Origin: Prescottella agglutinans
GTDB lineage: Bacteria > Actinomycetota > Actinomycetes > Mycobacteriales > Mycobacteriaceae
Assembly: GCF_004011865.1 (NCBI RefSeq)
Contig: NZ_RKLP01000008.1
Location: 124,001-188,000, forward strand
Length of the DNA stretch: 64,000 nt
Reading direction: 5' to 3'
The notes under the pieces are model-generated. The model made no database searches, was not told the DNA's origin, and was given only the letters and a program-made list of their open reading frames with translations. Of the stretch, positions 19,260-28,928 are shown one piece after another. Positions within the stretch are counted from its first letter, which is position 1; the number at the start of each line of letters is the position of its first letter. Both the position numbers and the translations under genes were made by a program.

Positions 19260-21215
19260 ATGGCAGAGCGGGACACGGGGGGTGCTCCGATCGCCGCGGC
19301 GGTGGTGGCGGTGACCTGTTGGACGATCGTGGTCCTCGCCCTCGTCGTGTTCTTCGCCGCGGCGCCGTCGATCGACTCGAATCAACTGTTCTTCCTGGTC
19401 GACGTGGTCGGCGGCGCGGTGTACGGCACGGTGGCGGGGGTCGTGCTGGCTCGCCGCGTCCACCCGGTGCCGATCATCCTGGGGGCGGCGGCAATCGGGA
19501 TCGCGCTCGCCGCCTTCGGCTACAGCTGGTCGCAGTGGGCGACGGTCCGGCCCGGGCTGCCGTGGGTGGACGTGTTGTCGCCGCTGCAGAACACCGCGTG
19601 GATCCCGGGCACGCTGGCGCTGTTCCTGGTCATCCCGTGGCTCGTCCGGGACCATCGGCTCGACGCCGTCGCGCGGGTCGGCGTGGGGGCCGGAATCGCG
19701 GTCACCGCGTGGTACTTCTGGGCCCGGACGTTCACTGACGTGCCCCCGGTGCCGTTGCTCGCGCCGGTGGTGATCGTCGGGCTCGCCGCCGCGGCCGACG
19801 CGACCCGGCGCTGGCGCCGCGGACCTGTCGACGAACGGGTGGGGCTGGGGTGGCTCGCTCTGGGGACGGCGCTGATGGCGCTGTCGTTCGTGCCGCTGAT
19901 GATGCCGCCGGCGTGGCCCGGCCTGTGGATGTTCACGCCGGTGATGCACCTGGTGGTGCAGCCGTTCTTCCTCGCGGCCATCTTCGTGTCGATCCTGCGG
20001 CAACGCATGTGGGGACTGGACCTCGTCGTGAGCCGGGCCGTGGTGGCCGGCAGCCTGACGGCGCTGCTGATCGCGTTGTACGCGGCGGTCGCGACCGTCC
20101 TGGCCAGGCTGTTGCCGGCGGGCGCCTCCACCGGCGCCCAGGTGGTGGCGGCGGCGGTCGTCGCGGTCGCGGTGCAGCCGGCGAGAATCTGGTTGCAGCG
20201 CAGGGTTCATCGACTGATCTACGGGGTCGGTGCGGAACCCGGTCGCGCGGTCCGGGAACTGGGTCGACACTTCGGGAGCGCGGAGTCGCCCGCCGAACTG
20301 CTCGACGGGCTCGCGGCCGGGGTGGGGTTGGGGCTGCGGCTCGAATCGGTGACTGTGCTGCGGGCCGACGGCGCGATCGCCGCGAGCTGGGGCACCGCGA
20401 CGGGGCCGGTCGAGTCCGTGGATCTGGCGCACCGGGGTGCGCCGGTCGGGCGGCTCGAGGTGACGGCGCCGCCGGGGGAGTCGCTCGGGATCCGATCCCG
20501 GAAATCGCTGGGGGAGTTGGCCTCGGTGGTCACCGCCGGACTGGTCGTGTTGCAGTCCTCCGAGGATCTCGCGGCCGCCCGGCAGCGGCTCGCCTCGGTG
20601 CGCGTCGAGGAGCGTCGCGTGATCCGCCGCGAACTGCACGACGGCCTCGGGCCGTCGCTCGCGGGGATACGGCTGGGGCTGCAGGGCGTTCGGAACCTCC
20701 TCCCGGAGGACCCGGTGGCGGCGTCGGCGCTGCTCGATTCGCTGCAGGAACAGCTCGACCACCAGGTCGACGGGGTGCGGTCGCTCTCCCGAAGCCTCTT
20801 CCCGCCGGTCCTCGACGAGCTGGGGCTGGCCGCGGCGTTCGACGAACTCGCGGCCGGACACGCGCGCAGCGGATTCGTGCTCGACGTCGCGGCCGACGTC
20901 CCGCCCGAGCTGAGCCGGCAGACCAGCGCCGCGGCGTACGGCATCGCGGTCGAGGCCGTCACCAACGCACGCCGGCACAGCGGGGCGTCCGGCTGTCGGA
21001 TCGAGGCGTCGTGCGGCACCGACGCGGCGGGCGCGCCCGTGCTGACCGTCGTCGTCCGCGACGCCGGGCGGGGGTTCGACCCCGGCGAGACCGCCGGCGT
21101 CGGCACGCGTTCGATGCGCGAGCGCGCCGACGAACTCGGAGGCACCGTCGTCATCGAATCCGGTTGCCCCTCCGGCACCGTCGTCACGGCCCGGATACCG
21201 TTGGCGGCATCATGA
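19260..21215 (+). CDS. membrane sensor histidine kinase (NarL/DesK-type)
   Basis: A 651-residue sensor kinase. The N-terminal half has about eight to nine hydrophobic helices (residues 10-300), a large membrane sensor of unknown ligand. After a GAF-like linker comes the HisKA_3 dimerisation helix with the phospho-acceptor in RRELHDGLGPSLAGIR (His460), and a HATPase_c domain with EAVTNARRHS (N box), DAGRGFDPG (G1) and GVGTRSMRERADELGG (G2). ATG 19260 follows GGAGGGG. Its stop overlaps the regulator's ATG (ATGA), so the pair is translationally coupled and surely functions as a two-component system. Confidence 0.93.
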   Translation: MAERDTGGAPIAAAVVAVTCWTIVVLALVVFFAAAPSIDSNQLFFLVDVVGGAVYGTVAGVVLARRVHPVPIILGAAAIGIALAAFGYSWSQWATVRPGLPWVDVLSPLQNTAWIPGTLALFLVIPWLVRDHRLDAVARVGVGAGIAVTAWYFWARTFTDVPPVPLLAPVVIVGLAAAADATRRWRRGPVDERVGLGWLALGTALMALSFVPLMMPPAWPGLWMFTPVMHLVVQPFFLAAIFVSILRQRMWGLDLVVSRAVVAGSLTALLIALYAAVATVLARLLPAGASTGAQVVAAAVVAVAVQPARIWLQRRVHRLIYGVGAEPGRAVRELGRHFGSAESPAELLDGLAAGVGLGLRLESVTVLRADGAIAASWGTATGPVESVDLAHRGAPVGRLEVTAPPGESLGIRSRKSLGELASVVTAGLVVLQSSEDLAAARQRLASVRVEERRVIRRELHDGLGPSLAGIRLGLQGVRNLLPEDPVAASALLDSLQEQLDHQVDGVRSLSRSLFPPVLDELGLAAAFDELAAGHARSGFVLDVAADVPPELSRQTSAAAYGIAVEAVTNARRHSGASGCRIEASCGTDAAGAPVLTVVVRDAGRGFDPGETAGVGTRSMRERADELGGTVVIESGCPSGTVVTARIPLAAS

Positions 21216-21850
21216 GCCGCATCGCCGTCGCCGTCGTCGACGACCATCCCGTGTTCCGGCTGGGGATGGTCGCGCTGCTGTCCACCCTCGACGGGTTCGA
21301 CGTCGTCGCACAGGCCAGTTCGGCGGCCGAGGCGCTCGAGGTCGTGACCGGCGACGTCGACGTGGTGCTGATGGACCTCGAGCTGGGCGACGGTTCGGGG
21401 ATCGACGCGACGGCCGCGCTGCGCACCCGGCACCCCGGCGTCCGGGTGCTGGTCGTGACCATGCACGAGGACGAGGACTCCCTGCTGGCGTCCATCCGTG
21501 CCGGGGCCCGCGGCTATCTGGTCAAGGGTGCCGGCCCCGACGAGGTGGAGCGCGCGATCCGCGCCGTCGCGCACGGCGACATGATCGTCGGCGCCGCCGT
21601 CGCGGCGAAGGCGCTCACCGCGGTCGCCGCGCCGCGCCCGTCGAGCGCGGTGTTCCCGGAACTGACCGATCGCGAGCGTGAGGTGCTCGACCTGATCGCG
21701 CGCGGGCACGACAACGCGACGATCTCGCGGCGACTCGTGCTGAGCCCCAAGACCGTTCGCAACCACGTGTCGAACGTGCTCGCCAAGCTGGGGCTGCCGG
21801 ACCGGTCCGCGGCGATCGTGCGGGCGCGGGAGGCCGGGCTCGGCGCGTGA
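21212..21850 (+). CDS. LuxR/NarL-family response regulator
   Basis: A 212-residue regulator. The receiver domain has the acidic pair Asp10/Asp11, phospho-acceptor Asp55 (VVLMDLELGDG) and the Lys in GYLVKGA. The C-terminal LuxR helix-turn-helix begins ELTDREREVLDLIARG and includes KTVRNHVSNVLAKLG. It would be phosphorylated by the kinase encoded just upstream, whose stop codon it overlaps by four bases. Target genes are not evident; neither flanking gene carries an obvious site I could identify. Confidence 0.95.
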   Translation: MSRIAVAVVDDHPVFRLGMVALLSTLDGFDVVAQASSAAEALEVVTGDVDVVLMDLELGDGSGIDATAALRTRHPGVRVLVVTMHEDEDSLLASIRAGARGYLVKGAGPDEVERAIRAVAHGDMIVGAAVAAKALTAVAAPRPSSAVFPELTDREREVLDLIARGHDNATISRRLVLSPKTVRNHVSNVLAKLGLPDRSAAIVRAREAGLGA

Positions 21851-21853
21851 CGC

Positions 21854-23560
21854 TCAGATGGCGGCCGTCGACGTCGTCGGCAGGAACGTGAAGCCGAAGC
21901 CGACGTTCGTGGTGTTGGTGGGGTCGGGGCCCGCGCCGGGGGTGGTGACCCGAACCCGGGGGATGTCCCGCGGTGCGGGCGGCAGCGTCGGGCCGTCCTG
22001 CCAGTCCGGTTGGGCGGCCTGCAGTTCCAGCGCGATCTCGATGAGTGCTGCCTCGTCCCACGGCCGACCGCCGATCTGCACGCCGAAGGGCAGGCCCGTG
22101 GCCGCCGACCGTCCCGCGGGCGTGCAGATCACCGGAGCCCCGGTGTTGTTGGCCCAACTCACGTTCCCGGTCACGCCCTCGAACACCGAGACGCCCGCGA
22201 TCTCGACCCGCTCGGAACCGTCGACCTTCGATCCGGGCACCAGGATCGCGTCGAGGTCGGCGTCGGCGAACATGCGGTTGTACTCGTGCTGGTAGATCAG
22301 CCGGTTCCGGGCGGCGGTCATGTAGTCGATCGACGGCACCGCCAGCGTCGCCAGGGCGCCCGTGACGAGTGCACCGTACTTGAGCCGGTAGGCGCCCAGT
22401 CGGTCCTGGAACTGGCTGTGATAGCTGCCCATCTCCGGCATGTCCCCGGTCGGCAGGCTCGGTCGGGCGACCGGCAGCGCGACGTCGACGGTGGTGCCGC
22501 CGAGACGACGGACGAGGTCGAGGTAGTTGTCGAACAGGTCCCGGAGCGGGTGGGGCAGTGCGTCGACGCTCGACCGCACCACGCCGAAACGCTTGCCGGA
22601 CAGCGGTGCCGGTCCGCCCTTCGCGGTCAGGGGGTAGCCCCCGTCCGGCACCGCAGGGCCGATCGAGGTGGTCGGGTCCTCCGGGTCCGCGCCCGCCATG
22701 TAGCCGAGCAGCAGGGCGGCGTCGGCGACGCTGCGCCCCATCGGTCCGACGTGATCGCGGGTCCACGTCAACGGAATGACGCCGCGCGTGCTGCAGCGTC
22801 CGAATGTCGGCTTGATCGACGTGATTCCGCACGCGCTGGCCGGTAGACGCAGCGAGCCGCCGGTGTCGGTTCCGGTTGCGAGCGGTGCGAAGCGCGCCGC
22901 GAGGACGGCCGCGCTGCCGCCCGACGAGCCTCCGGGCGAGAACCGGGTGTTCCACGGGTTGCCGACCTGCTCGGTGGCGACGCCGAGTGCGAACTCGTCG
23001 GTGTGGGCGTGGCCGAGCAGCACCATGCCCGCGTCGCGCAACCGCCGCCACACGGTGGAGTCGCCGGCCGCGATGTTGCCCTCGAGGACCCGGCTCGACG
23101 CGGTCAGCGGCAGGCCGGACACCGCGAACAGGTCCTTGAGCGCGAGCGGGATCCCGCACACCAGCGGGGCGGGTCCGGCGGCGGCGCGGCCCTTCCCGGA
23201 CAGGCGCTGCGCGGCGGCGTCGGCGGCCTCGTAGGCCATCTCCGGGTAGATCCGGATCCAGCCGCCGATCTCGCCGTCGAACCCGGCGCTGCGCTCGAGG
23301 CAGGCGTCGAGCAGTTCGCGCGGGTGCAGGGCGCCGGACTGCAGCAGCGTCGCAGCCTCAACCGCGCTGAGCAGGGCGGGATCGGTGACGGTGACCGAGT
23401 CGGGTGCGGGCAGATTGCGCGAGGCGCCCGAGCGTCGGGGCCGGGCCGTGGCGGGGCTGTTGGTCGCCAGGCTTGCCGCACCGGCGGCGCCCAGCGCGGC
23501 CGCTCCCAGAAATCCTCGTCGTGTCACGCCGAGCCGGCGCTCGCTCCCCGTATCGCTCAT
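21854..23560 (-). CDS. exported amidase (amidase signature family, Tat signal)
   Basis: Amidase-signature hydrolase of 568 residues. The Ser-cisSer-Lys triad is visible: Lys142 (GIPLALKDLF), cis-Ser212 (GGSSGGS) and Ser236 (GTDTGGSLRLPA). The N-terminus has a twin-arginine signal, TRRGFLGAAALGAAG, so the folded enzyme should be exported by Tat. Substrate is not predictable; relatives act on aliphatic, aromatic or cell-wall-derived amides. ATG 23560 is preceded by GGGAGG; the longer open frame to 23716 reads through the intergenic terminator and is not used. Its 3' end nearly touches the convergent response-regulator gene. Confidence 0.92.
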   Translation of the reverse strand: MSDTGSERRLGVTRRGFLGAAALGAAGAASLATNSPATARPRRSGASRNLPAPDSVTVTDPALLSAVEAATLLQSGALHPRELLDACLERSAGFDGEIGGWIRIYPEMAYEAADAAAQRLSGKGRAAAGPAPLVCGIPLALKDLFAVSGLPLTASSRVLEGNIAAGDSTVWRRLRDAGMVLLGHAHTDEFALGVATEQVGNPWNTRFSPGGSSGGSAAVLAARFAPLATGTDTGGSLRLPASACGITSIKPTFGRCSTRGVIPLTWTRDHVGPMGRSVADAALLLGYMAGADPEDPTTSIGPAVPDGGYPLTAKGGPAPLSGKRFGVVRSSVDALPHPLRDLFDNYLDLVRRLGGTTVDVALPVARPSLPTGDMPEMGSYHSQFQDRLGAYRLKYGALVTGALATLAVPSIDYMTAARNRLIYQHEYNRMFADADLDAILVPGSKVDGSERVEIAGVSVFEGVTGNVSWANNTGAPVICTPAGRSAATGLPFGVQIGGRPWDEAALIEIALELQAAQPDWQDGPTLPPAPRDIPRVRVTTPGAGPDPTNTTNVGFGFTFLPTTSTAAI

Positions 23561-23658
23561 AGAGTTCGATCCTCCCAGTCGATTCCCCACCGAGGGGTAT
23601 CGGCTCGGCGTGACCGGACGTTTCGGACCGTGGTGGCCGGGGAGTCGGATAGACGCGA

Positions 23659-23692
23659 ACAGGGCCGCTCCCCTCGCGGGAAGCGGCCCTGT
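23659..23692 (-). terminator. terminator after the serine protease gene
   Basis: Inverted repeat of 11 bp (23659-23669 with 23682-23692) with a 12-nt loop, positioned between the protease stop codon and the downstream amidase start on the same strand. It separates the two minus-strand genes transcriptionally. Confidence 0.7.
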
Positions 23693-23719
23693 CGGGTGCG
23701 GATCGGTGCCCGACAACCG

Positions 23720-24919
23720 TCAGTTGGTGGAGGCTGCCTGGGCCTTCTGGTACATCTCCTGGGTTGCCGGGCCGAAGCCCTGGCTGACCAAGGCGGGACC
23801 CATCTGCCAGCTACCCGTAGGCGCGAAGGTGCCGCTCATATCGGAGAAGCGGGAGGTGACGCCGATCTGGACGCCGGTGCCGGTGGCCGGGTCGAAGTCC
23901 TTGAACCAGGGGCCGCCGCTGGAGCCGGGGGACATCGCGGACGGGATGCTGTTTCCGTAAGTGAGGTCGTCCTGGAAGCTGGTGCCGTGGGCGTACATCA
24001 TGGTGCGGCCGGCGTAATCGCGCCAATCCGAGGGGGCGGCGCCGTTCGAGGCCTTGGTGCCGTCATTGTTCTTGTACCCGTACCAGTTACGGCTGTTGTT
24101 GGTGGGATAGCCGAACTGGTAGACGGTCTGGGGATTGCTGACCTGGTTGAAGCCGATGCGCTGCCCGCCGGTCACGTCGGCGATCGGACGACTGTCGTAC
24201 GGATTGTCGACGACGGCCATGGCCACGTCCGAGCCGAGAATCCAGCTGGCGTTGTAGTACCAGTTGTAGGGCATCCATGCACGTGTCACCGCCCAGACGC
24301 CGTAGGGGGCGACGTCGGTTCCGGGCGGCTGGTCGAGTTCCGGGTCCTTGACCACGCCGTCGACGATCGGCTGGCCGCGCTTCAGGTTCGCGCCGTTGAA
24401 GCCGGGGATGAAGACGGCGTTCGTGGCGACCCAGTCGCCGGTGTTGCCCCCCATTAGGGCGCTCATCTTGAAGCAGTGGCCGGCCGCCGTGATGACACTC
24501 TTGTTTGCGCTTGTGACGACATTGGCGGAACAAGCGTCGACGAACGGTTTACCGTTGCCCCCGATGTTGGTGAACTGCATCAGGAGTTTTCCGACGGTCT
24601 TGGAGACCAGGCCCTGCCCCGTCCAGGGGGCGCTGAGGTTGTCCCAGCCCCCGGGGGGAGCGACCTCTTCCTGGCCGTAGTCGTTGTCGAGGGGGCCGCT
24701 GAGCCCCGCGGCGGCTATGTTCCTGAGGGTCCAGAAGCCGACCTCGGCGGTGAGGTTCGCCTCGTAGTTGCTTCCCGCCGTGACCAGTCGATCAATCTCG
24801 ACCGGCCCGTTGAGTCCGGCGTTCGCCGGGGTTGAGGTGGCGAGGGCGATCCCGGTCAGTCCGAGTGCGCAGACGGCAAAAGATGCGGCTGGCTTGACCA
24901 GCCATTTCCTGATCTCCAT
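23720..24919 (-). CDS. secreted trypsin-like serine protease
   Basis: A 399-residue chymotrypsin-fold protease, probably secreted by Sec. The signal peptide runs MEIRKWLVKPAASFAVCALG to a cleavage site near PANA-G (residue 34). The triad is His148 (ITAAGHC), Asp231 (GSDVAMAVVD) and Ser334 (SPGSSGGP). Cys130 and Cys149 are the only two cysteines of the mature chain seen around the His loop and may form a disulfide. It is larger than trypsin and resembles actinobacterial V8-like or trypsin-like exported peptidases. I chose ATG 24919; upstream codons to 25045 lack signal-peptide character. It has its own terminator. Confidence 0.88.
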   Translation of the reverse strand: MEIRKWLVKPAASFAVCALGLTGIALATSTPANAGLNGPVEIDRLVTAGSNYEANLTAEVGFWTLRNIAAAGLSGPLDNDYGQEEVAPPGGWDNLSAPWTGQGLVSKTVGKLLMQFTNIGGNGKPFVDACSANVVTSANKSVITAAGHCFKMSALMGGNTGDWVATNAVFIPGFNGANLKRGQPIVDGVVKDPELDQPPGTDVAPYGVWAVTRAWMPYNWYYNASWILGSDVAMAVVDNPYDSRPIADVTGGQRIGFNQVSNPQTVYQFGYPTNNSRNWYGYKNNDGTKASNGAAPSDWRDYAGRTMMYAHGTSFQDDLTYGNSIPSAMSPGSSGGPWFKDFDPATGTGVQIGVTSRFSDMSGTFAPTGSWQMGPALVSQGFGPATQEMYQKAQAASTN

Positions 24920-25249
24920 TAAGGTGGGTTTCTCCGGTCGTTGGTGGATGGTACTGAAACGGCGGCAATACAATTCGTGGTTGTGCGGTCGTTCGAGATC
25001 CATGCGTGACGCGGTTGAGCAGGGTTGCAAGGTAGCAATGATCATCTACCTACCCGGCGGTACTAATGGTGATGCGTGTCACAAATAGCTGAGGGGTTGC
25101 GGACGGTGTCCGGACGCCGTGCCGGTCGCCGCGTCCGCCGGCGCCCGACCGCCATTCGGTGTGATCGGACGTTTCGGTCAGCGGTCGTCGGGGGAGCCGG
25201 TGATCGCCTCGGTCATGCGGCGGGATCGCTTCGGTCCTTCCCCGCTAAC

Positions 25250-25263
25250 TGGAACACGTTCTA
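25250..25263. promoter_or_regulatory. KstR-type palindrome upstream of fadA
   Basis: TGGAACACGTTCTA fits the KstR operator consensus TNNAACNNGTTNNA at every specified base and lies 80 bp upstream of fadA. KstR is the TetR-family repressor of sterol and lipid catabolism genes in mycobacteria and rhodococci. A single half-specific 14-mer can occur by chance, and another TetR-type lipid regulator could use it. Confidence 0.55.
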
Positions 25264-25342
25264 AGGTGGGATCAGCCGAGGTGTGTGCCGCGTATGGGCA
25301 GGTTGCCGCGACGGCATGCAGACGTGAACAGGAAGGAATACC

Positions 25343-26557
25343 GTGACCACAGAGGCATTCATCTATGAAGCCATCCGAACCCCGCGTGGCCGGGGCAAGC
25401 AGAGCGGCTCGCTGCACTCGGTCAAGCCGATCTCGTTGGTCACCGGCCTGATCGACGAACTGCGCACCCGCTTCCCGGATCTCGACGAGGACCGCATCTC
25501 CGACCTGATCCTCGGCGTCGTCAGCCCGCTCGGCGACCAGGGCATGGACATCGCGCGCATCGCGGCCACCGACGCGGGCCTGCCCGACACGGTCGGCGGC
25601 GTGCAGATCAACCGCTTCTGCGCGTCGGGCCTCGAGGCCGTGAACATGGCCGCGCAGAAGGTGCGCTCGGGCTGGGACGAGATGGTCATCGCCGGCGGCG
25701 TCGAGTCGATGTCGCGCGTCAAGATGGGCTCCGACGGCGGCCCCTGGGTCAACGACCCGGCCACCAACTACGACAACTACGTCGTCCCGCAGGGCATCGG
25801 CGCCGACCTGATCGCCTCCATCGAAGGGTTCACCCGCGACGACGTCGACGCGTACGCGGTGCGCTCGCAGGACCTGGCCGCGAAGGCCTGGGCCGGCGGC
25901 TACTTCGCCAAGTCCGTCGTCCCCGTCAAGGACATCAACGGCATCACGATCCTCGACAACGACGAGCACATGCGCCCCGGCACCACGGCCGAGAGCCTCG
26001 CAGGCCTCGCGCCGGCGTTCGCCGCGGTCGGCGAGATGGGCGGCTTCGACGCCGTCGCGCTGCAGAAGTACCACTGGGTCGAGAAGATCACCCACGTCCA
26101 CCACGGCGGCAACAGCTCCGGCATCGTGGACGGCGCCGCGCTGCTGCTCGTCGGCAGCGAGGACGCCGGCAAGGCGATGGGTCTGACCCCGCGCGCCCGC
26201 ATCGTCGCGACCGCGACCTCGGGTGCCGACTCGACGATCATGCTGACCGGTCCGACGCCGGCCACCAAGAAGGTGCTCGCGCAGGCCGGACTGACGATCG
26301 ACGACATCGATCTGTTCGAGATCAACGAGGCGTTCGCGTCCGTCGTGCTCAAGTTCCAGAAGGACCTGAACATCCCGGACGAGAAGCTCAACGTCAACGG
26401 TGGCGCCATCGCGATGGGCCACCCGCTCGGCGCGACCGGCGCCATGATCACCGGAACCATGGTCGACGAGCTCGAGCGCCGCGGCGCCAAGCGGGCCCTC
26501 GTCACGCTGTGCATCGGCGGCGGCATGGGCGTTGCCACCATCATCGAGCGCGTCTGA
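25343..26557 (+). CDS. fadA: acetyl-CoA C-acyltransferase (thiolase) FadA
   Basis: Thiolase of 404 residues that performs the last beta-oxidation step, cutting 3-ketoacyl-CoA with CoA to release acetyl-CoA. Catalytic residues are clear: nucleophile Cys93 ([11 protein letters not shown]), His360 ([13 protein letters not shown]) and Cys390 (LCIGGGMG). It strongly resembles M. tuberculosis FadA (Rv0859) along its length. It is followed after 31 nt by fadB; in mycobacteria FadA and FadB form a trifunctional complex. A KstR-like palindrome lies upstream. Confidence 0.97.
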   Translation: MTTEAFIYEAIRTPRGRGKQSGSLHSVKPISLVTGLIDELRTRFPDLDEDRISDLILGVVSPLGDQGMDIARIAATDAGLPDTVGGVQINRFCASGLEAVNMAAQKVRSGWDEMVIAGGVESMSRVKMGSDGGPWVNDPATNYDNYVVPQGIGADLIASIEGFTRDDVDAYAVRSQDLAAKAWAGGYFAKSVVPVKDINGITILDNDEHMRPGTTAESLAGLAPAFAAVGEMGGFDAVALQKYHWVEKITHVHHGGNSSGIVDGAALLLVGSEDAGKAMGLTPRARIVATATSGADSTIMLTGPTPATKKVLAQAGLTIDDIDLFEINEAFASVVLKFQKDLNIPDEKLNVNGGAIAMGHPLGATGAMITGTMVDELERRGAKRALVTLCIGGGMGVATIIERV

Positions 26558-26588
26558 CGCTCACGAATCAACCAGGAGAGACGAAAAA

Positions 26589-28730
26589 GTGAGCGATCAG
26601 AACATCATCAACTGGGAGCAGGACGCCGACGGCATCGTCGTGCTGACCATCGACGACCCGAACCAGGGCGCGAACACCATGAACGACCGGTACATCTCGT
26701 CGATGCAGGCCACCGTGGACCGCCTCTACGCGGAGAAGGACTCGGTCACCGGCGTCGTGCTGACGTCGGGCAAGAAGACCTTCTTCGCGGGCGGCGACCT
26801 GAAGAACCTGATCCAGGTCGGCCCCGAGGACGCCGAGCACATCTACAAGCACAGCCTTACCCTCAAGGCCGACCTGCGTCGCCTCGAGACCCTCGGCAAG
26901 CCCGTCGTGACCTGCATCAACGGCGCAGCCCTCGGTGGCGGTCTGGAGATCGCGCTCGCGACCCACCACCGCATCGCGGCCGACGTCAAGGGCGTCAAGA
27001 TCGGTCTGCCCGAGTCCACCCTCGGTCTGCTGCCGGGTGGCGGCGGCATCGTCCGCACCGTCCGCATGTTCGGCATCATGACGGCGCTGACCCAGTTCCT
27101 GCTCCAGGGTCAGCAGCGCGGCCCGCAGCAGGCCAAGGAGGTCGGCCTGATCGACGAGGTGGTCTCCTCCGTCGAGGAACTGGTCCCCGCCGCGAAGGCC
27201 TGGATCAAGGCCAACCCCGAGTCCGGCGTCCAGCCGTGGGATGTCAAGGGCTACAAGATCCCCGGTGGCACCCCCGCCACCCCGGCGTTCGCCGCCAACC
27301 TGCCGGCGTTCCCGGCGAACCTGCGCAAGCAGCTCAAGGGTGCCCCGATGGAGGCCCCGCGCGCGATCATGGCCGCGGCCGTCGAGGGCTCGCAGGTGGA
27401 CGTGGACAACGCGCTGGTCATCGAGTCCCGCTACTTCACCAAGCTGGTCACCGGCCGCGTCGCGAAGAACATGATCCAGGCGTTCTTCTTCGACATGCAG
27501 GCCATCGGCTCGGGTGCGTCGCGTCCGAAGGACATCCCCAAGCGTGAGATCAAGAAGGTGGGCGTCCTCGGTGCGGGCATGATGGGCGCCGGCATCGCGT
27601 ACGTGTGTGCCAAGGCCGGAATCCCGGTGGTGCTCAAGGACGTCACGATCGAGGCCGCGGAGAAGGGCAAGGCGTACTCCGAGAAGATCGAGGCCAAGGC
27701 GCTCTCGCGTGGCAAGACCACCGAGGAGAAGTCGAAGGCGCTGCTGTCGCTGATCACGCCGACCGCGGACCCGGCGGACTTCGCCGGCGTCGACTTCGTG
27801 GTCGAGGCCGTCTTCGAGTCGCCCGACCTGAAGAAGAAGGTGTTCCAGGAGATCGAGGACATCGTCGAGTCCGACGCTCTGCTCGGTTCGAACACCTCGA
27901 CGCTGCCGATCACCGATCTCGCGACCGGCGTCAAGCGGGCCGAGGACTTCATCGGCATCCACTTCTTCTCGCCCGTCGACAAGATGCCCCTGGTGGAGAT
28001 CATCCGCGGCGAGAAGACGTCGGACGAGACGCTGGCTCGCGTCTTCGACTTCGTGCAGGCGATCCGCAAGACCCCGATCGTCGTCAACGACTCGCGCGGC
28101 TTCTTCACCTCGCGTGTCATCGGCACCTTCGTCAACGAGGCCATCGGCATGGTCGCCGAGGGCATCGAGCCGGCCACCATCGAGCAGGCGGGCATGCAGG
28201 CCGGCTACCCGGCGGCGCCGCTGCAGCTGTCGGACGAGCTGAACCTCACGCTCATGCAGAAGATCCGCGCCGAGTCGAAGGCCGCCGCGCTGGCCGAGGG
28301 CAAGGAACTCCCGGCCGACCCGGCCGGCGACGTGATCAACTACCTCGTCGAGGGCAACGACCGCAAGGGCCGCCTCGGCGGCGCCGGGTTCTACGACTAC
28401 ACGGACGGCAAGCGCACCGGCCTGTGGCAGGGCCTGCGCGATCACTTCAAGTCCGGTTCGGTGACCCCGCCGATCCAGGACCTGATCGACCGCATGCTGT
28501 TCATCGAGGCCATCGAGACCCAGAAGTGCTTCGACGAGGGCGTCATCACGTCCACCGCCGACGCCAACATCGGCTCGATCATGGGCATCGGCTACCCGGC
28601 CTGGACCGGTGGCGTCAGCCAGTTCGTCGCCGGCTACCCGGGCGGTAAGGCCGGATTCGTCGCCCGCGCCGAGGAACTCGCCGCCAAGTACGGCGAGCGG
28701 TTCACCCCGCCGGCGTCGCTGAAGGGCTAG
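26589..28730 (+). CDS. fadB: bifunctional enoyl-CoA hydratase / 3-hydroxyacyl-CoA dehydrogenase FadB
   Basis: Alpha subunit of the beta-oxidation complex, 713 residues. The N-terminal crotonase domain has FFAGGDLKNL (oxyanion hole) and INGAALGGGLEIALATHHR, then LPESTLGLLPGGGG with the catalytic Glu. The C-terminal dehydrogenase begins VGVLGAGMMGAG (NAD-binding, about 323) and has HFFSPVDKMPLVEII with the catalytic His. GTG 26589 follows AGGAGAGACG; the frame open to 26532 overlaps fadA and is not used. It matches Rv0860 in length and layout and should work with FadA as one complex. Confidence 0.97.
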   Translation: MSDQNIINWEQDADGIVVLTIDDPNQGANTMNDRYISSMQATVDRLYAEKDSVTGVVLTSGKKTFFAGGDLKNLIQVGPEDAEHIYKHSLTLKADLRRLETLGKPVVTCINGAALGGGLEIALATHHRIAADVKGVKIGLPESTLGLLPGGGGIVRTVRMFGIMTALTQFLLQGQQRGPQQAKEVGLIDEVVSSVEELVPAAKAWIKANPESGVQPWDVKGYKIPGGTPATPAFAANLPAFPANLRKQLKGAPMEAPRAIMAAAVEGSQVDVDNALVIESRYFTKLVTGRVAKNMIQAFFFDMQAIGSGASRPKDIPKREIKKVGVLGAGMMGAGIAYVCAKAGIPVVLKDVTIEAAEKGKAYSEKIEAKALSRGKTTEEKSKALLSLITPTADPADFAGVDFVVEAVFESPDLKKKVFQEIEDIVESDALLGSNTSTLPITDLATGVKRAEDFIGIHFFSPVDKMPLVEIIRGEKTSDETLARVFDFVQAIRKTPIVVNDSRGFFTSRVIGTFVNEAIGMVAEGIEPATIEQAGMQAGYPAAPLQLSDELNLTLMQKIRAESKAAALAEGKELPADPAGDVINYLVEGNDRKGRLGGAGFYDYTDGKRTGLWQGLRDHFKSGSVTPPIQDLIDRMLFIEAIETQKCFDEGVITSTADANIGSIMGIGYPAWTGGVSQFVAGYPGGKAGFVARAEELAAKYGERFTPPASLKG

Positions 28731-28748
28731 CGGAAGCCGCGTAGTTGG

Positions 28749-28789
28749 AGGGCGGATCCCGATCGGAACCCACGGTCGGGATCCGCCCT
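28749..28789 (+). terminator. terminator of fadAB
   Basis: Perfect 14-bp stem (28749-28762 with 28776-28789), 13-nt loop, followed by TTTCG, 19 nt after the fadB stop. Confidence 0.85.
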
Positions 28790-28928
28790 TTCGCGTTCGC
28801 TGGGGCCGACCTGCGTTTTTCCGCGAGGCGGGAAAGACCCTGGGCCCGAAACCCGGGTCTCGTTAGGTTCTCCCCAGTGTGGTCCGGGACACAGGGTCGC
28901 GGACCTGCCGAGCGAACGGAGAATCACC

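Noticed and set aside
26568-28445. A 625-codon minus-strand open frame opposite fadB
   Set aside because: The opposite strand encodes a textbook FadB; this frame has the Leu/Asp/His-rich composition of an antisense shadow.
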